This document shows, one piece after another, positions 42,426 through 44,641 of a stretch of 44,641 bases of DNA. The stretch spans positions 1 to 44,641 of the forward strand of contig JAUXRW010000151.1 in NCBI GenBank assembly GCA_030681555.1, read 5' to 3'. Below the pieces are notes generated by a model. The model made no database searches and was not told the DNA's origin. It saw only the letters and a program-made list of their open reading frames with translations. The DNA comes from Acidimicrobiales bacterium (GTDB lineage: Bacteria > Actinomycetota > Acidimicrobiia > Acidimicrobiales > VFJN01). The position numbers and the translations under genes are program-made. The stretch's first letter is position 1; each line of letters opens with the position of its first letter.

Positions 42426-43928
42426 TCAGGCCAGGTAGTCGACGAACTTCTCGAGCTGGCGGAGGTTGCGGCACTCGAAGGTGCCGTCGCAGTGCACGGA
42501 GTACTCGCCGACGATGGAGTCGCCGGTGTCCCAGTAGGACTTGGGCTCGGGGTTGAGCCAGTAGAGGTGGCGGGCCCGGCGCTCGATGTCCTTGAGCACC
42601 CAGGACTGGGACGCGTGGTAGTTGTTCCGGGCGTCGCCGAGGATGATCACCGTGGTCTTGGGTGAGATCTCCTTGGCGAACCGTTGGTGGAACACCTCGA
42701 ACGCGTGGCCGTAGTCGGAGTGCCCGTCCACCCAGACGACGTCGGCCTCGGTGTTCACCCGGTGGACGGCCTCGGAGATGTCCTCTACGCCCTCGAACAT
42801 GCGGGTCACCTCGTCGATGCCGTCGATGAACACGAAGGCCCGCACCTTCGAGAACTGGCCGGAGATGGCGTAGACGAGGTGAAGCGTGAAGCGGGCGAAC
42901 GCGGCGACCGATCCCGAGATGTCGGCGACGACGAAGATCTCGGGCTTGGAGGGCCGCGGGTACTTGAACTTGAGCTCGGCCGGCACGCCACCGAACGACA
43001 GGGAGTGGCGCATGGTGTTGCGGAAGTCGAGCGGACCCTTGCGTCCGTGGCGGCGCTTGCGGGCCAGGCGCACGGCGAGCTTGCGGGTGAGCGGGTAGAT
43101 CGCCTTGCGGAGCGACGCCATCTCCTCGCGGGAGGCGTGCATGAAGTCGACGTCCTCGGGCAGCGGCTTGCGGAGGGTGCGGGCCATGGCCTCGACGCCG
43201 CGGTCGGCGACGAGGGCGCGGCGGATCTCCGCCTCGATCTCCCGCTTGAGCTGGTCGACGCGCGTCTGGAACTCGTCCTGTTCGAGGCGCTCCTCGAGCG
43301 GCGTGAGCGGCTCGGGCGCCTGGCCGCGGGCCTGCTCCATGAGACGGTCCATCACGCCGTCGAGGTCGAGGTTTCGAAGCGTGCGGTACAGGTAGTACGT
43401 GCCCCCCACGGGACGGCCCGGCTCCATGCCGGCGAAGCGGCGCACCGACTGGCGGGCCACCGCCCTCATGAGCGCGTCGTCACCCTTCTGGAGGGCGCGG
43501 AAGAGCATCTCCGCGATCTCCTCGGGCGTCATGGACTCGCCGCCGCCCGCACCCGACCGGGCACCCTCGCCCTGCATCTCGTCGTCGCCCTGCTCGAGCT
43601 GCTCGAGGAGCTGCGCCAGCTCGTCGTCCGCCTCGCCGATGCGGTAGCGAGAGCCCCGCATCGAGAAGTACACCTCGAAGACGGTCTCGAAGGCCCGCCA
43701 GTGGGTGTTGTTCTTCACCAGGGTGGCGGCCAGCGCGTACTTGAACGCCTCGCGATCCTCGAGCGGGATGTGCTTGACGGCCTCCATGGCATCGAGGTTC
43801 TCGGTGAGGCTCACCGGGAGGCCGGCCTGCCGGAGCTCCTGGATGAACCCAGCCAGGAGCTCCGTGATGGCGAAGCCCGCAGCGGCCTCCGGGGAGGCGC
43901 CGGGGCCGGGGGCGGCGACGTCGGTCAT
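42426..43928 (-). CDS. CoxE-like VWA domain protein
   Basis: A 500-residue protein with an N-terminal helical region (TELLAGFIQELRQAGLPVSLTENLDAMEAV). A long charged segment follows, and the C-terminal von Willebrand A domain carries the MIDAS motif DISGS (D336 onward), with conserved HSDYGHAF and VIILGDARNN blocks. VWA proteins of the CoxE family work with a MoxR-type AAA+ ATPase to insert metals or mature complexes; the client is unknown here. The ATG at 43928 lies 13 bp after the ATPase gene. The in-frame extension upstream to 44063 is antisense-like and is not used. Confidence 0.87.
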   Translation of the reverse strand: MTDVAAPGPGASPEAAAGFAITELLAGFIQELRQAGLPVSLTENLDAMEAVKHIPLEDREAFKYALAATLVKNNTHWRAFETVFEVYFSMRGSRYRIGEADDELAQLLEQLEQGDDEMQGEGARSGAGGGESMTPEEIAEMLFRALQKGDDALMRAVARQSVRRFAGMEPGRPVGGTYYLYRTLRNLDLDGVMDRLMEQARGQAPEPLTPLEERLEQDEFQTRVDQLKREIEAEIRRALVADRGVEAMARTLRKPLPEDVDFMHASREEMASLRKAIYPLTRKLAVRLARKRRHGRKGPLDFRNTMRHSLSFGGVPAELKFKYPRPSKPEIFVVADISGSVAAFARFTLHLVYAISGQFSKVRAFVFIDGIDEVTRMFEGVEDISEAVHRVNTEADVVWVDGHSDYGHAFEVFHQRFAKEISPKTTVIILGDARNNYHASQSWVLKDIERRARHLYWLNPEPKSYWDTGDSIVGEYSVHCDGTFECRNLRQLEKFVDYLA

Positions 43929-43941
43929 GGTGGGCGGACCG

Positions 43942-44641
43942 CTACTTGCCGGCCGCCGCCTTCTGGATCGTGCCGTGCTCCTGCTCGAGCTCGCGTACCG
44001 CCTTCGCGATGTCGCTCTGGTACTTGAGGAGGATGTTGATGGTCGCCTTGGCCGTGTCAGCATCGACGTGCTCCACGCCGAGGAGCAGGAGGGTGCGGGC
44101 CCAGTCGATCGTCTCCGACACGGACGGGGCCTTCTTCAGCTCCAATTGGCGGATCGAGCGCACGATGCGGGCGACCTGGTCGGCCAGCGAGTCGGTGATG
44201 TCCGGCACCTTGGTGAGGACGATCTCCTTCTCCCGATCCAGATCCGGGTAGTCGACGTGGAGGAACAGGCAGCGGCGCTTGAGGGCTTCGGAAAGCTCGC
44301 GCGTGTTGTTCGAGGTGAGGAACACGAGCGGGATCTGCTTGGCCTCGATGGTGCCGAGTTCGGGGATCGAGACCTGGTAGTCGGAGAGGATCTCGAGCAG
44401 CAGGGCCTCGGTCTCGACCTCCACGCGGTCGACCTCGTCAATGAGGAGTACCACCGGTTCGTCGGCCCGGATGGCCTCGAGCAGCGGTCGGGACAACAGG
44501 AAGTCTTCAGTGAAGATGTCGTCCTCCAGGTCCGACCAGGAGGTCCCGCTCCCCTCGCCGGCCTGGATGCGCAGCAACTGCTTGCGGTAGTTCCACTCGT
44601 ACAGCGCCTTGGACTCGTCGAGCCCCTCGTAGCACTGCAGC
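43942..44641 (-). CDS. MoxR-family AAA+ ATPase, 5' truncated by the window edge
   Basis: The visible part is the last 232 residues. It includes LQCYEGLDESKALYEWNYRKQ before the second half of the AAA domain, Walker B VVLLIDEVDRV, sensor 1 VFLTSNNTREL, an arginine finger in KRRCLFLHV, and the C-terminal lid. Walker A lies beyond the edge. The frame stays open to the last base, so the gene continues past 44641. It pairs with the CoxE-like VWA gene 13 bp downstream, the classic MoxR-VWA chaperone couple. Confidence 0.88.
   Translation of the reverse strand, partial: LQCYEGLDESKALYEWNYRKQLLRIQAGEGSGTSWSDLEDDIFTEDFLLSRPLLEAIRADEPVVLLIDEVDRVEVETEALLLEILSDYQVSIPELGTIEAKQIPLVFLTSNNTRELSEALKRRCLFLHVDYPDLDREKEIVLTKVPDITDSLADQVARIVRSIRQLELKKAPSVSETIDWARTLLLLGVEHVDADTAKATINILLKYQSDIAKAVRELEQEHGTIQKAAAGK

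Overview
The window is GC-rich chromosomal core DNA of a high-GC Gram-positive bacterium. An Acidimicrobiia-like actinobacterium is the best guess. The reasons are a FolP2-type pterin-binding protein, a probable F420-dependent luciferase-like oxidoreductase, a class II DAHP synthase, a tiny protein with the GPGW..KWYPP motif, a CIRCE/HrcA heat-shock module, and many genes that start 6-8 nt after a TANNNT -10 box (leaderless transcripts). This placement is inferred from gene content, not from a database search.

Layout. 1-5.1 kb (+): end of an AddA/RecB-like helicase-nuclease, a YczE-type membrane protein, a DinG/XPD-type helicase with four iron-sulfur cysteines, and a DUF445 membrane protein. 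5.1-9.1 kb (-): a tightly coupled HTH-phoH-ybeY-corC-era operon joined by ATGA/GTGA overlaps. 9.1-16.4 kb (-): a membrane-anchored pseudokinase, hemW, a decayed mini-gene, rsmE, dnaJ, hrcA with a CIRCE operator, and lepA. rpsT (+) is divergent from lepA. 16.8-22.1 kb (-): holA, folP2-like, comEC, comEA, and a CnoX/YbbN-type thioredoxin. 22.1-25.1 kb (+): an APH-family small-molecule kinase, a PAC2 protein, and an LLM oxidoreductase behind an elaborate palindromic operator. 25.1-26.8 kb (-): a fatty-acyl-AMP-ligase-type enzyme. 26.9-29.9 kb (+): leuS and tRNA-Ala(GGC).

29.9-33.0 kb is looser. It holds small hypothetical proteins, a gene-poor stretch, a PAP2 phosphatase, and a CPA1 cation/proton antiporter with a TrkA-C domain. 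33.0-34.0 kb (-): nadD and rsfS, the latter apparently starting at CTG. 34.2-39.1 kb (+): a compact sigma-70 factor, class II DAHP synthase, siroheme sulfite reductase and an APS-reductase-type CysH (the last two reduce APS to sulfide). 39.2-42.4 kb (+): a large LuxR-family ATPase regulator (LAL) overlapping a small uncharacterised gene. 42.4-44.6 kb (-): a CoxE-like VWA protein and a truncated MoxR-type AAA+ ATPase.

No CRISPR array, insertion sequence, prophage or obvious defence island is visible. I do not see a convincing new multi-gene system. The most unusual items are the transmembrane pseudokinase, the operator upstream of the LLM gene, the atypical sigma factor, upstream stop codons that double as -10 boxes, and the CTG start of rsfS.
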